A stretch of DNA of 64,000 bases from Ryuthela nishihirai (lineage: Eukaryota; Arthropoda; Arachnida; Araneae; Heptathelidae). Both the position numbers and the translations under genes were made by a program. Where the stretch lies: assembly GCA_038380435.1 (NCBI GenBank), contig JAWZYU010000007.1:20625001-20689000 (forward strand). The letters run 5' to 3'. The notes below the pieces were generated by a model that saw only the letters and a list, made by a program, of their open reading frames with translations, was not told the DNA's origin and did not search any database. Numbering within the stretch: the stretch's first letter is position 1; each line of letters opens with the position of its first letter. Below are positions 43,180 to 54,483 of this stretch, piece by piece.

Positions 43180-43619
43180 TATTATATTCCAATGTTGCAA
43201 AATGCACAATACCTAAGCTTATTAAACACAAAAAACCTGATAATTGTCATCCTAAAATAGCTAATCTTATTGGAAATATAATCCTAATCTTGTAGATATA
43301 TAGAGCCTATTATTATTCAACACACAATATAAATCTATTTGAATATACACAATATCTATAGTTTATTTTTTAAACATACAATATTTAAAAAAAATTTAAA
43401 CATAGAATATTTAAAATAATACTTACATCACTTAATGTGACATTGAACACATTGTAGCTAATCTTGTTAAAAGTACAATATCCAATATTGTTACACATAA
43501 ATTATCGAATCTTATTGAAAGTAATGTTCCAAATTCTTTGAAAGTACGGCAGAGAATCCTATTAAATATCAGTCCCAATCTCTTTAAAGCCTCAGTACCC
43601 AATCTTATTAAATATATAC
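43180..43619 (+). repeat. 27-30 bp degenerate array, left part
   Basis: Loose copies of CCTAATCTTATTGAAAGTA and AATCTTATTAAATATA. Resumes at 44330. Confidence 0.6.
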
Positions 43620-44327
43620 TGTTACGACAGATGAACGTGTTACGATGAACTTGTGTTGTGATGTTTCGTCTTGATGCTCGCGTGAACTACAGTTTGACAA
43701 TTACGCTATTAACTGATTAGAATGGAGAGACGCTTTGAATAATAAGTGTGGAGGAAAAACGAAAGATATAGTGGAGTAGTAATGAAAGAAGGATATAGTG
43801 TGTTAAATTAGTGTTGTGTGATACTACATAGGAAGACTGTTCTTATTTGATTCAAGATGAACCCTGGTTCCGGTGGTGAAAGGGATTCAACAGTAAAATT
43901 TGTTTTTGGGTCTTTTATCAGAGGAGATCAACATTAGATGTTTCGTATCTATAAGGTTTAAAGCATTGTTACAAATGACACAAATGAAAAAATGACGGAA
44001 CAAATGAAGAAATTTGTCACAAATGAAATTCAGCATAAACTGGTTTGTTCGTTGGATGTTACAAGTCAATAGGTTCCATTTTATCACAGGTGGTGAATAT
44101 TGACAGCACTGTAGTTTAAACATTGAAAATTAGTTTAGCATAGTAAATCTTTCTTTTTATGGTTTGACTTTATACATAAGGGGAAGAGAAATACTTGTGT
44201 TTAGATAAGAGTGTTTTATTTATATGATTTTTGTGGCTTTTTTCAATAAATTACATCCTTCATACTTTGGTTTGGTAAATATACTTTAGAACTCACGCCT
44301 CAGTTTCAATCCGTTTAATTCATAACA
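43620..44327 (+). mobile_element. possible solo LTR
   Basis: A 708-bp unit that starts TGTTACGACAG and ends TTCATAACA, the TG...CA form of LTRs, interrupts the array. AATAAA at 44246 lies about 80 bp before the end, as a polyadenylation signal would. Flanks ATAC and ATAT are only a partial match, and no second LTR or polyprotein is seen. Confidence 0.4.
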
Positions 44328-44329
44328 AT

Positions 44330-45030
44330 ATCATCAAATCTGTTAAAGGTTTAAAATTGCGATACTAAATCTTATGAAGTTTTGGTAACATTCAAATCCT
44401 ATTTATTGTTACCAAAACTTCATATGGAATAGAACAATAAATATTGTCTAACATACAACATTAAATCCTTCTTAAATGAAAAAAAACCAAATCGTATTAA
44501 ATCCATATTGCTAAATCTTAATAGCTGTGTGGTACTAAATCGTTTAAATCCAGAGTACTAAATTTTGTTATATGCACAATATTTCATTCTGTTAAATGCA
44601 CGACAACTCTTGTTAAACGTAAAGTTAAAGACACGGTACTGAATCTTGTAAAACGCATGATACCAAATTTTATTAAATGCATGATATTAAATTTTAATAA
44701 ACGCATGGTACTAAATCTTAATAAAAGCATGGTACTAAATCGTGTTAAATCAATGGCAATAAATCTTGTCAAACACATGATAACTAAGTATTGTTAAAAG
44801 CACGATTATTACACATTAATCTTGTTAATACGCGATACTTAATCTCGTGTGTTAATTTGTGCCCTCAGGTACTACATTTTGCTAAATGCACGGTACTAAG
44901 TCATGTTAAATGCACCGTACTAAGTCTTGTTAGACGCACGGTACCATATTTTATACGCATAAGATATCAAATGTGTTAAACGTACAATACCAAACTTCAT
45001 TAAAAGCAGAGTAGTTATGCAATTGGTACT
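44330..45030 (+). repeat. 27-30 bp degenerate array, right part
   Basis: About 20 units of the form GGTACTAAATCTTGTTAAA with GCAC between. Frames at 44584-44979 are repeat artefacts. Confidence 0.8.
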
Positions 45031-45040
45031 AAATTTTGCA

Positions 45041-45143
45041 AGTGAAAAAAAATCCATCAGGAGACTCGAATTCGAGATCTCCTGGTTATCCATTGATATC
45101 CAGAGTTTGAGTCCGGGAGGCAGATTGGTGGATTTTTTTCACG
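45041..45143. repeat. small inverted-repeat element
   Basis: GTGAAAAAAAATCCATC at the left and GGTGGATTTTTTTCAC at the right enclose CTCGAATTCGAG and a tRNA-like segment (GAGTTTGAGTCCGGGAGG). Confidence 0.5.
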
Positions 45144-45223
45144 ATTTCTTAATTACTACAACTGATATATCTGTAGTAAGCTTCATTCCTTTCTCTTCAT
45201 TCTTTTACGATAAGAATGCTATG

Positions 45224-45661
45224 CAGGTGCTCCCCTACTTACGAACAGGTTAAGTTCCCGAGGTTTAGTCGTAAGTCGAAAACTAACCTAAAAAGTTCAT
45301 TTGTACACAGAATAACCACTTATTGTTAGTGTTTGATCCTTCAGTGTACTTACTAGAATGCATTACACTCGTTTACTCGCTTGCTACTGCTTACTAGCAG
45401 GTGTTTCAAATGCGGTAAAAATCTGCTGTGGTTATGGTAACGAACGTAAAGTTGATATTATAAATAAAACAACTTATACTGTTAATGTATATGTTTGTAC
45501 ATAATATAATACGTATTGTAAATAACAAAAAAGGAAAATTAGACCACGCTATCGACTTCAACGCCATGAATCCGCGCGAAATTTAAATTTTAATGTACGG
45601 CCAAATTGTTCGTAAGTCTGAAAGTTCATAAGTTGAACGTTCGCAAGTAGAGGAGCACCTG
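45224..45661. mobile_element. pogo/Tigger-like MITE
   Basis: Ends CAGGTGCTCCCCTACTTACG and the complement of GCAAGTAGAGGAGCACCTG; inner repeats of CGTAAGTC. TA follows on the right (45662-45663); on the left TG replaces it. 438 bp, no coding capacity. The termini resemble pogo/Tigger ends; class is inference. Confidence 0.65.
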
Positions 45662-45663
45662 TA

Positions 45664-46685
45664 CATAGATATTGAATACATAGAATGCTAATACATAGAT
45701 ATACCAAATTTTGCTTGGAACAACAGCGAATTTTAAAGCTGATAATTAGATAACACTAAAATTAAAAAAAAGAGAATGAATACATAACTCATTATTGAAA
45801 AACAATGCTGGAAAATAGGATAATATCTGCTGCTTGAAATTGTTGTTTACGGCGAAATTGAAACTTTAAAAGTATAATCATCGAATTCCCCACAGAATGA
45901 ACCAAACAAAACTTTTGCAGTATTGAATGTTCTTTTTTCCTGTATGTACGAGTACATCTGGCTTTTATTATTTTATTCAGTAAGAATGATAATGTTTAAT
46001 TCCTGACACATGAAAATTAAAATGCACTGGAAGTGAATAATTTAACAAATGTTTTTTAAAGTTCTCTGCAGATTGTATATATGGAACCTTCAGCCTTAAG
46101 GGAGCCTAAAGAGCGCTCCCGTCATGATCAGTATCTGTAAATTGTTCTCAAGAAAGAAGAATAAAAATATTATTTGATTCTGGCTTTATGAAAGTTCTAG
46201 TATAAGTCAATAGTAAGATCATTTGCATCGAATGTAAGGTCCTTTTTGTTATCAGAATGCATGCGTAGTTCTAATTAAATATTCTAAGAAGTTTTGTTTT
46301 CTGAAATTTTCTTTTGTCCGTTTCACCCAATAAACAAATAAAAAGCTTCTTTTTAGTTATTATTTTCTATTTTCGTTGAATGGAAGCTACAGCAAAATAA
46401 ATTTTATTTTTATGTTGAACTTTGTGTATTAGTTTCACTAATAAAATTTTATTCATAAAAATCCATTAGTTATGTTAAAATATTAGTTCCTAGTATTAAA
46501 TGAAAATGTCTTTGCTACGTTTCTTTTATTTCTTTAAGTATATCATAAGATATTTGAAAAGATTCAGATCGTAAGACTAATACGTTTATTATTTTTCAAT
46601 ACATTGTAAGAATAAAAATTTCCGAAATGTTAATATAACTACCGGAATATTAAGAAAGAGTTTTTGATAATAAATGAGGACAGGA
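45664..46685. other. unassigned AT-rich interval
   Basis: Nothing recognised. Confidence 0.45.
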
Positions 46686-46689
46686 ACGT

Positions 46690-47190
46690 GAACTCATGAA
46701 AGATCATCAGACCGGTGATTTTCTATGCTTCACCCATATGGGCGAATACTAACTACATCCACCAATATTCGTAAGATTCAGGTCTTACAAAACAAGATTT
46801 TGAGAACTGCGGTCGATGCCCCCTGGTTTGTCAATAACAGACAACTTCATAAAGACCTGGGCATAGACCATATATATACACATATAAAATGCACCTCAAA
46901 AAGATTTTTTGAGACTGTAAGCATTAAACCCAATGAGATTATTTCTTCTGTGATTCTTTACGATCATACTTGTTACATTGTTTGTTACATTGTTTTGAAC
47001 AAGTACAAGAGGCCTAAAACGGTAGTGTTCTCTGAGGAGACCTACCCATTTTAGGTTTCTTATACAATTTTACTGCTCTTTTTAGCTTTTCTTATGTTTG
47101 CCCTTAGGGGTCCACCTAAGGATGGTTTACTTATATATTTTGTTCTTACTCATGTCAAATAGCATATCTTCATGATGGAGATGGTTAGGG
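46690..47190 (+). pseudogene. Jockey-type retrotransposon 3' end, 5'-truncated
   Basis: Reads RPVIFYASPIWANT (about 46711), then IRKIQVLQNKILRTAVDAPW, FVNNRQLHKDLGIDHIY and ETVSIKPNEIISS: the C-terminal end of a Jockey RT, homologous in order to the minus-strand copy at 6.3-5.5 kb. A 12-bp duplication (TTGTTACATTGT at 46972-46996) shifts the frame. 3' UTR contains TTTGCCCTTAGGGGTCC. Confidence 0.85.
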
Positions 47191-47269
47191 GTAATACCCG
47201 GTATTACCCGGTCATCGAATATGATTATACGATCTGCTATCTACGAACTCATGAACAGTTGTTGAAAAA

Positions 47270-47345
47270 AATTAGTTTTGGCGTATGTGGGACTCGAATT
47301 CCAGCCTCCCAGTTACATGCCCGACGTTTTGACCATTAAACATAG
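47270..47345 (-). other. tRNA-like segment
   Basis: GGGACTCGAATTCCAGCCTC is a B-box complement, and upstream on the minus strand TTTAATGGTCAAAACGTCG is A-box-like. Not a tRNA gene (poor pairing). Could be the head of another SINE family. Confidence 0.4.
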
Positions 47346-47962
47346 ATGGCGCCATAAGTGAACTAAATAATGTTAGGGAAAGTTTATGTCACATTAGCTG
47401 AGGGTTTAGTGGTTAGAACACCTGCTAACTGTGGATGTGGTATTATTCACGCAAAAGTTTATTTAGTTTAAGTGGAAAAGATTAGAAGTTTAATTATAGT
47501 GTTTGAATACTATTTTACAAGAAAATAAAATCATTTGCAAACTACTCTAATTAAAGAAAATATCAATTTCTAGAAAATCCAAAAATCAGATTTCAAATTA
47601 ACAACGTCGCACAAGTTAAATTTTTTAAGCAATACCATCTGTCTGACTGGCTACTCAGATTTTCATATAAGTCAATATACAATAACATGATAGTCCTAGA
47701 AATGTGAACCATGTTCTGCAATATTTAAATGCATTTTCAATGTGCCGATTTTTGCAAATATCACTACAAATATCATAAAATATGGACTATATAAATAGAA
47801 TATGTTAATCGTTCACTTTGGGGGATTACATATTACAAACATAACAGATCCACATTTTAAAAGTTTAGTTTATTTCTGAACTACGGGGATACATTTTATG
47901 AAAACATAACTAAATAATAATAACTAATAAAATAACTCTTCAGGGAGCTAGCGTAGCCACGG

Positions 47963-48205
47963 TATGTTACGCTGTGTTCATCTCTGAGTGCTTTTTTGGC
48001 AAATAATGGACTAAAAGGGTAAGTTACAAGGACCCCAAAGACTCATAAATGGGTGGGAAAGAAGAATACACAGCTTTTAAGAGAGAGATAGAAGTAACAC
48101 GTCCAACTCATCCATGGTATTCTTTAACGTTCTCAGGGTACAGTTCTGCTCCATATGGGATCACGGCTAAATTTTCCCAACTGATAGACTACGTTCTTCA
48201 GTTGG
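47963..48205 (-). mobile_element. tRNA-derived SINE, minus, old, head lost
   Basis: TCTCTGAGTGCTTTTTTGGC, AAGGACCCCAAAGACTCA, TCTTTAACGTTCTCAGGGT, TTTTCCCAACTGATAGACT. Confidence 0.7.
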
Positions 48206-48611
48206 GATGGGCTACATTCTTCACAAGTGCAATACAGTAAATCCACATTATTCGTAACCCCGTTGTTCAATGTTTCGTCAGTTCGTCGCCGGTGTAACCC
48301 TGTAGTTTTAAGATATACATATTTATTGATTCACCAGCAATTATTAATAAGAAGGTCAGTTTTCGATCAATATTGTTAATTTGGCCCTTTAGTCTGAAGC
48401 AAGAACATGTACAAAAATTAAAAATAACGCACAAACCGCAATAAAACAAAACTTTAACACTATTGTGATGCATGACACTTAAAAATTAGCATTGAAAAAA
48501 AAATATTTCTTTATGCCATTGGTCAGATCTAAAGCTATTATCTTCATTTAACTATTATTACTGATGATGAAAATATATTGCCTAATACAGAACAAAATAA
48601 TATCTTGTAGC

Positions 48612-48750
48612 AGACATGTACGCAGGATTTAATTTGAAGGGTGTTCCGAGAATTTTGTTTCGGGGGTGGCCCGAGAATTTGGTTTCTGAAGGGTCCGAAA
48701 TTTTTTGATTCTGAAGGGTTCGATAATTTATTTTCGCTGGGGGGTATGAG
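48612..48750 (+). repeat. degenerate about 30-bp repeat
   Basis: CCGAGAATTTTGTTTCGGGG, CCGAGAATTTGGTTTCTGAA, CCGAAATTTTTTGATTCTGA, CGATAATTTATTTTCGCTGG: four units. Related to 10325-10390. Confidence 0.65.
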
Positions 48751-49263
48751 AATAAGCCTTAGCTGGCAGAGTAACTAGGAAGCTATCTGCTGTTCCAGCA
48801 AAACAAACTTTCTGTGTTGTGTTATCTATAACTGAGGCAGTGGTCAGCAGTGACTTCAGTCTTAGTTGGGCATGTTCTTGCACGAGAAAACCTGTAAAAG
48901 CCAGGAGCAGGTATCTCCAATTACTAAAATAGAGCACCACGGGACAGAAAAGGTTAAAATGATATTCTATACGGATTAAAATTTTATAGTTTTTTTTTAA
49001 ATCGATTCTTAGTGTCGGACATTTACTATGCAGCTAAAATAATATGATATAAAGACAACTGTTTTAGATTTCAAAGCAAAAGATTGAGCTTTCGTAAAAG
49101 ATTACCGGTTTTTTGGGAGGGGTTCGTCCCCTCAAGTTCCCATCCCCCTTTCTGGGTAAATCCCTGTTTTGGAATAAATTAGAATTCAAATTTAAATATA
49201 ACTTATGTTTGTTTGTATATCTGTGTATAACTTTCAGTGTACATGTTTGTTTTGGAGAAATGT

Positions 49264-49397
49264 TTCAAATGATGAAATTGTTATCAAATGATGTTGTTTC
49301 AAATGATGAAATTGTTATCAAATGATGTTGTTTCAAATGATGAAATTGTTATCAAATGATGTTGTTTCAAATGATGAATTTGTTTCAAATGATGAAT
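49264..49397 (+). repeat. 34-bp tandem repeat, about 4 copies
   Basis: Two 16-18 bp halves, TTTCAAATGATGAAATTG and TTATCAAATGATGTTG, alternate. Copies are identical for most of the array, so it is young. Confidence 0.92.
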
Positions 49398-49467
49398 GTG
49401 ATTCCTCAATAAAAATGTATTTTTACCTTTTCTCCCATTGTCCTTGTATAATTTCCGATTTTGATAT

Positions 49468-49922
49468 CAGGCCGGATCTAGAAAAAATCCGGGGGGGGGG
49501 GGAATCTAGAAACACAAAAACGGAAAAATGTGAAAGGGATGGCCAAGAGACTCGATTTCTATCGAAAAAATTAGTTTTAGCTATTAGCTAGCCTTAACTA
49601 ATAAAAATTAAAAAAAAATAAACATATATGAATACATATATCTGTATGCAGACCCAGATCTAGAAAAAATCGAGTTGGGGGAGGGGCAGAAATACAATCG
49701 AGTCGAAAAATATAAAGGGTGAGGTCGGAGGGGGGGGGACAAGAGACTGGATATCCAATATAGTATTACATTTTCCCATCCGTTTTACAGGTTTTTAAAA
49801 AATTTCTTGAAAAATGTATGAAATGTAAAAAAGTATAATAATTTTAGCCTCTATTCTCCTTTCTAGCATTCTTAAAGGGGGGAATGGCCCCCTTGACCCC
49901 TCCCGTAGATCCGGCGCTGCCT
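49468..49922. mobile_element. G/C-tract hAT-like MITEs, one or two copies
   Basis: CAGGCCGGATCTAGAAAAA with a G run, again CCCAGATCTAGAAAAAAT at 49654, and the inverted end TAGATCCGGCGCTG near 49919. AACACAAAAACGGAAAAATG matches 50760-50790 inverted. TSD not resolved here. Confidence 0.45.
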
Positions 49923-49929
49923 GTTGTAT

Positions 49930-50000
49930 GCTTATGAACATACCTGAGTGGTTATCGCACTTGGCTACTGATCAACGGGCCCTGTGTTCGAACTTTAGGT
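49930..50000 (+). other. tRNA-like segment
   Basis: CTGAGTGGTTATCGCACTTG and TGTGTTCGAACTTTAGG resemble A- and B-box spacing. Probably a SINE head or tRNA pseudogene. Confidence 0.4.
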
Positions 50001-51150
50001 ACGTTACTCTGGTCGCCGAACTCTGGGGAGCTTGCGAGGCTGAAGAACACCAATGCATCTCCCCAGAGAGTTCCAGGTATGCTCAATATTATTAAGAGCT
50101 GGAGACTTGCCTGGCCACTCCATCCTGTGGATATCCTCACTCTCAAGGAAATCGTCGAACAGCCGAGCACTATGAGGACGACCATATTCATCCGTAAAAG
50201 CGAACTCGGGGCTAACAATGTTCCTGAAAAACATTACTTAAGGCTTAAGGATCCCACTTATGTGCTGTTGAGAACCCTGAAACATGGAGTGGTGAATGTC
50301 CATCCAGCATTATGCCTCCCCACACCAGAATACCTCCTCGTGGTCTCGTTCCTGGACGTTGCGGGATTGATTGCATGTTTTTCGTTTTCTCCAGATGACT
50401 ACACATCGGGAATACGCAGTGAGAATGAAATTGGACTCATCCGTGAAGAGCACATGCTCCACTGTTGTTCGGTCCAAGTCCTTTAACCTCTTTTATGAGA
50501 GGGGCGGGGGGAGGTAAATCATCGGTCTCCGAGCGTACAGACCAGGGCTGTATCTAGGGGGATGGGTCCAAGGAGACCATGGATTTTTATTTTATTTTTA
50601 TTTTTTTTCATTTCAGAATGCTAGTAGTGGTAATAAAGCAAAAATTTATTAAACTAACCGTACTTATATTTCATGAATTTTTCAAAACAATATTTAAAAA
50701 TTTCTTTAAAACGGAGATTGGGGGAGGAATTTGAAATTCTGTCTCTTGTCCCTCCCTTTTACATTTTTCCGTTTTGTGTTTCTAGCCCCTTGCTTTTTTC
50801 CATATCCTGCCTGGTACAGAGCCCTCTCACGAAGTCATGTGGACATTATTCTCCTTGAGACCATCGTGTCTGAAGCACAGACTAGCTTGATAGTGAGTTA
50901 ATGCCAAATATCTGTCTTCCTGTTATATTGTGACCCTTGGCCGGCTTGGTACATTGCCGGATTACTGATATTGTCGCCATAGCCTAGAGATGGCCATCTG
51001 AGAGACATTATGCGCTCTAGCTACCGTAGCTTGGGTCTGTCCAGCCAACATCCTACCATTGGCTATCTACCCTTACGAATCCTTCAAGAGACTTCATATG
51101 TTAGTCCACATGTTCTCCAACACCTCTTGCAAGCATTGATGAGATACTAT
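49985..51150 (-). pseudogene. Tc1-type transposase relic, split by a hAT MITE
   Basis: Minus strand from about 51070: MLAGQTQATVARAHNVSQM and AISRLWRQYQ (first helix-turn-helix). After the MITE at 50543-50813: TVEHVLFTDESNFILT with the first catalytic Asp, EEVFWCGEA..LDGHSPLH-like block, SPEFAFTDEYGRPHSARLFD where the second catalytic DN is DE, and WPGKSPALNNIEHTWNSLG where the third-site SPDLNPIEH has lost its D. Several stops. Dead both by frame and by catalytic residues. Confidence 0.85.
50543..50813. mobile_element. hAT-type MITE nested in the Tc1 relic
   Basis: Starts CAGGGCTGTATCTAGGGGG, ends CATATCCTGCCTG. Flanks GTACAGAC (50535-50542) and GTACAGAG (50814-50821) give a 7/8 match to an 8-bp TSD. 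271 bp, non-coding. Confidence 0.75.
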
Positions 51151-53225
51151 ATGACGAGCGCCATATCTGCGCTCTCTTTTATAGCGTGCTTTATGTGCGT
51201 GGCATTTTGCTTGTGCCTGTGCAAGCACTGTTCACTTGGCATTCCTTTTTGCAAATGTTCTTTACCATGGTCTGATTTACATCTCTACCCAATTTCATTA
51301 AATTCTTGCCAGTGGTTATGTTGATATATCAACTTTTACGTTTGAAATTCTGGTTTTGTTCACCTGTGAAAGTAAGTAAGCAAGTTTTTTCATCTTAATA
51401 TACATGGAAAATATATTCAATTTGGGTAGAAAGTAACGCTGAACATATTAAGCAAGTTTATTATTAGTCGTGCTTGCAATAATTTCTTATACAACACAAA
51501 CAATTTTTTAATAATAACAATAACTATTTCCTTTGCATTTACATACAGAATTGATCATAGAAAGCTCTAAGAGCTTGACTGTACACATACACAAGCCCGC
51601 TTTTTTTAGTGGTTAGGTGCGCTAACCACTAGACCAGGTATAGGATAGACTTAAAAAAACCTAATAGAATTTATATCGATAAGCAAATTCATAGATCATT
51701 AAATTACTTAATAGAATTTGCATCTACATAAAAATCGATTGATCATTAAATGATTTAATAGAACACCGGGCATAATCAAACCCATAATTCCCATCATTTT
51801 ATAAGTTATCCTATTTAGGCATGATAAAATTTGTAATATAAACTACAAAGATACAAATCACTAGTGCAAATATAATGTGTATCCTGAAGCTCAAGATATT
51901 TTAATCTGTTAAAATACTATGGCTGCTGTTCATTTTTAAATCTAGTAGTTAATTTTAAATTATTTAATAACAAGTTAATATAAAATGATTTTCTATGTTT
52001 CTACAGCAATTGACTTGTAATTAATATTGGGCTAACCAAATTTCTAAACAAAATACATTAAATTTCTCCCCTTTTTTTTCGAAAGCTGTTCAGTCCCGAT
52101 CATATCTAAATGGCTCTAGTATAGCTGCTAGAGTACTTCTCCCATTTTTGTATCGAGTCATGTACGTGATTTCTCTATACACAAGATTATTTTCTTTAAT
52201 TCCATGTTACATAAATCTAGCTTGATCATTTGATTCGATAACTGTGTTTCCATAATGTTGTTTAGCAAGGCATAGTGAACATTCAAAGCTCTCTATCTGA
52301 CTTACTTTTGACGTTTATTATCCTTGAGGAAATCAGATTTTCTTCCTCAGTATCCATTTCCCTGTCTAATCTTCTACTCAGCTAACACTAAAAAAAATCT
52401 CTACAACAAACAACATCAGAAGACAGCACAAAGGGACATTTTCATGTCAATCTCCTCTAAAGCATGTGCCTTTAACAATAACTTGTTTTCGCACCATTTA
52501 TCCATTGTTCGTAGTGATACTCTTACTACTACAAGCAACATGCACTAAACCATAGCATCCTGTGTGACCTACCCAGCAACATCCCCTCTTCCCCTCTTCG
52601 TGTACCATTACTGAAGCTTATTTTACGATGCCAGCCAAACAGCAAGACAAGAGTGTCTTCTTCAATGGTGACCCTTTTTAGCAAATAGTCTATTCTTTGA
52701 TCCTAAGAGGCTTTATGCCCTTCGTCCATATTGGAATTAGGTGTGCTCCCGCAGTTGCTAGGACGATGTCTTCCGAAAGCTTGCACTCGTATCCCCTGTC
52801 TTCTGTCAAGCCCTGCCCTGGCTGCAGTAAAAGCAGCTTTCCCACTAAGGCGACCCCTCACATCGAACGAAATCCTCTCTTATGACGCAAAGATTGGGCG
52901 CCCCGTGTTTATCGCTTACAACAGACATAGCCGTCAATCTCTAAGGGATAAGCTTGGCAAGCTCCGCCGTGCCCTTCGACTGGAGTTACCTTCTTTCCAT
53001 CTGTATCGTACATTTTCATATATTTTTCTTGACAGTGGTCCCTTTTGTGATTATTTTTCCTCTTGCTAAAGCTATGTATATTCGTTTCCTTGTTTGTTTA
53101 GGTTTGTTTTTACATCTCTTTCTTTTATTTACTGTCGTGGTATTCGTACATGGAAATGCGAACCAAGCTGAAGATTATTTTGATTGTGACAATCACAACA
53201 AAAATAATAGATTACAAGTTATCCT
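51151..53225. other. unassigned interval with a GC-richer block
   Basis: 52640-53070 is GC-richer and keeps a frame reading ALAAVKAAFPLRRP, IGRPVFIAYNRHSRQSLRDK, LGKLRRALRLELPSF. It looks coding-like (exon or TE ORF piece) but I cannot name it. 51606-51645 holds a tRNA-like hairpin with TTAGTGGTTAGGTGCGCTAA. Confidence 0.35.
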
Positions 53226-53229
53226 TTTA

Positions 53230-53635
53230 TATCCAGTAGCATTTTTTACAGAAAAGGTTATATTTTGTTGTGATATATATTTTTTGCCAAACAAGTTATG
53301 ATATTTTGTTCTGAAGAAGTTGTAATATTTTACTATAATAAGATCATAATTTTTTTTGCGCTAAAAGCACATATATAATATTGTAATAGAAAAAAGTTAT
53401 AATATTTTCCTTCATGAAAGGCTACATTTTTTTAAAAGTTATAATATTTTGCTACACAAAAAGTTTTTAACGTTTTGCTGCACAAAAGATTAAAATATTT
53501 TGCTACAAGAAAAATAATATTTAATTATGCAGAAAGTCATAATAATTTTGCTGCGTAAAAGTAGTTATAACATTTTTGTTGCAAAATGGTTATACTATTA
53601 CGGAAAATTTAATACGATATAACTTTTGCAGTTTG
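53230..53635 (+). repeat. about 30-bp array, left part
   Basis: Units such as AGTTATAATATTTTGCTACA and CACAAAAAG. Continues at 56890-57460 and 58255-58375. Confidence 0.8.
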
Positions 53636-53726
53636 CAAATTGTAGCTAGGTAGTCACTGGAAGGAGAGCTATGCACCAATCTCCTGTGATGTTGTATAGA
53701 ACCGGCCAGATCTAGCACCTAATGTC

Positions 53727-54334
53727 CGAGTCCGCCTTCTCGTAGTGCAGGCCATTAGTACCTTTCAACAGATATACTCTCTTGTGGAAGGGCAAACCAT
53801 GACTGAAAGGGAGGGTTGCCAGATCAGTGTGGCCTACTGATTTTCATTATTCTGGTATTTCTATTTTTAATTCTACCCTGCTGAGGAGTGGTCAACCAAA
53901 CAGGGTCCTGGTGCTAGCCATATACGCTAACCGGACTCCAATAAGGCTCTGAGCTTCATTATGGATCGTAAATTTGCTGCACTGATGGACTTCTGTGGAG
54001 AGAAAACCTTCCGTTGTGTTTTCTGTTTGCCGAGTCCGCCTTCTCGTAGTGCAGGCCATTAGTACCTTTCAACAGATATACTCTCTTGTGGAAGGGCAAA
54101 CCATGACTGAAAGGGAGGGCTGCCAGATCAGTGTGGCCTACTGATTTTCATTATTCTGGTATTTCTATTTTTAATTCTACCCTGCTGAGGAGTGGTCAAC
54201 CAAACAGGGTCCTGGTGCTAGCCATATACGCTAACCGGACTCCAATAAGGCTCTGAGCTTCATTATGGATCGTAAATTTGCTGCACTGATGGACTTCTGT
54301 GGAGAGAAAACCTTCCGTTGTGTTTTCTGTTTGC
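53727..54334 (+). repeat. 304-bp exact-style tandem duplication in RTE 5' region
   Basis: 53727-54030 (from CGAGTCCGCCTTCTCGTAGT) repeats at 54031-54334 with almost no differences. The first RTE copy has this segment once. Confidence 0.9.
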
Positions 54335-54483
54335 TTGTGTGTTGACACACTCAAGTAAATATATTCACAGTATATTTCTTATCAGCTGGTGGGTAATCCT
54401 AAGCAGAGGTCATCGCAGGCACCTGAACTTTTGCTTCTACGGGCATCGTCAAATTCTACATTGGAGAAAGTCTTCCAGTGTAG

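Noticed and set aside
43180..45030. CRISPR-like regularly spaced repeats
   Set aside because: Units are back-to-back and degenerate with no unique spacers, in a eukaryotic TE-rich context.
50079..50486. 135-codon plus-strand frame
   Set aside because: Antisense of a recognisable Tc1 transposase on the minus strand.
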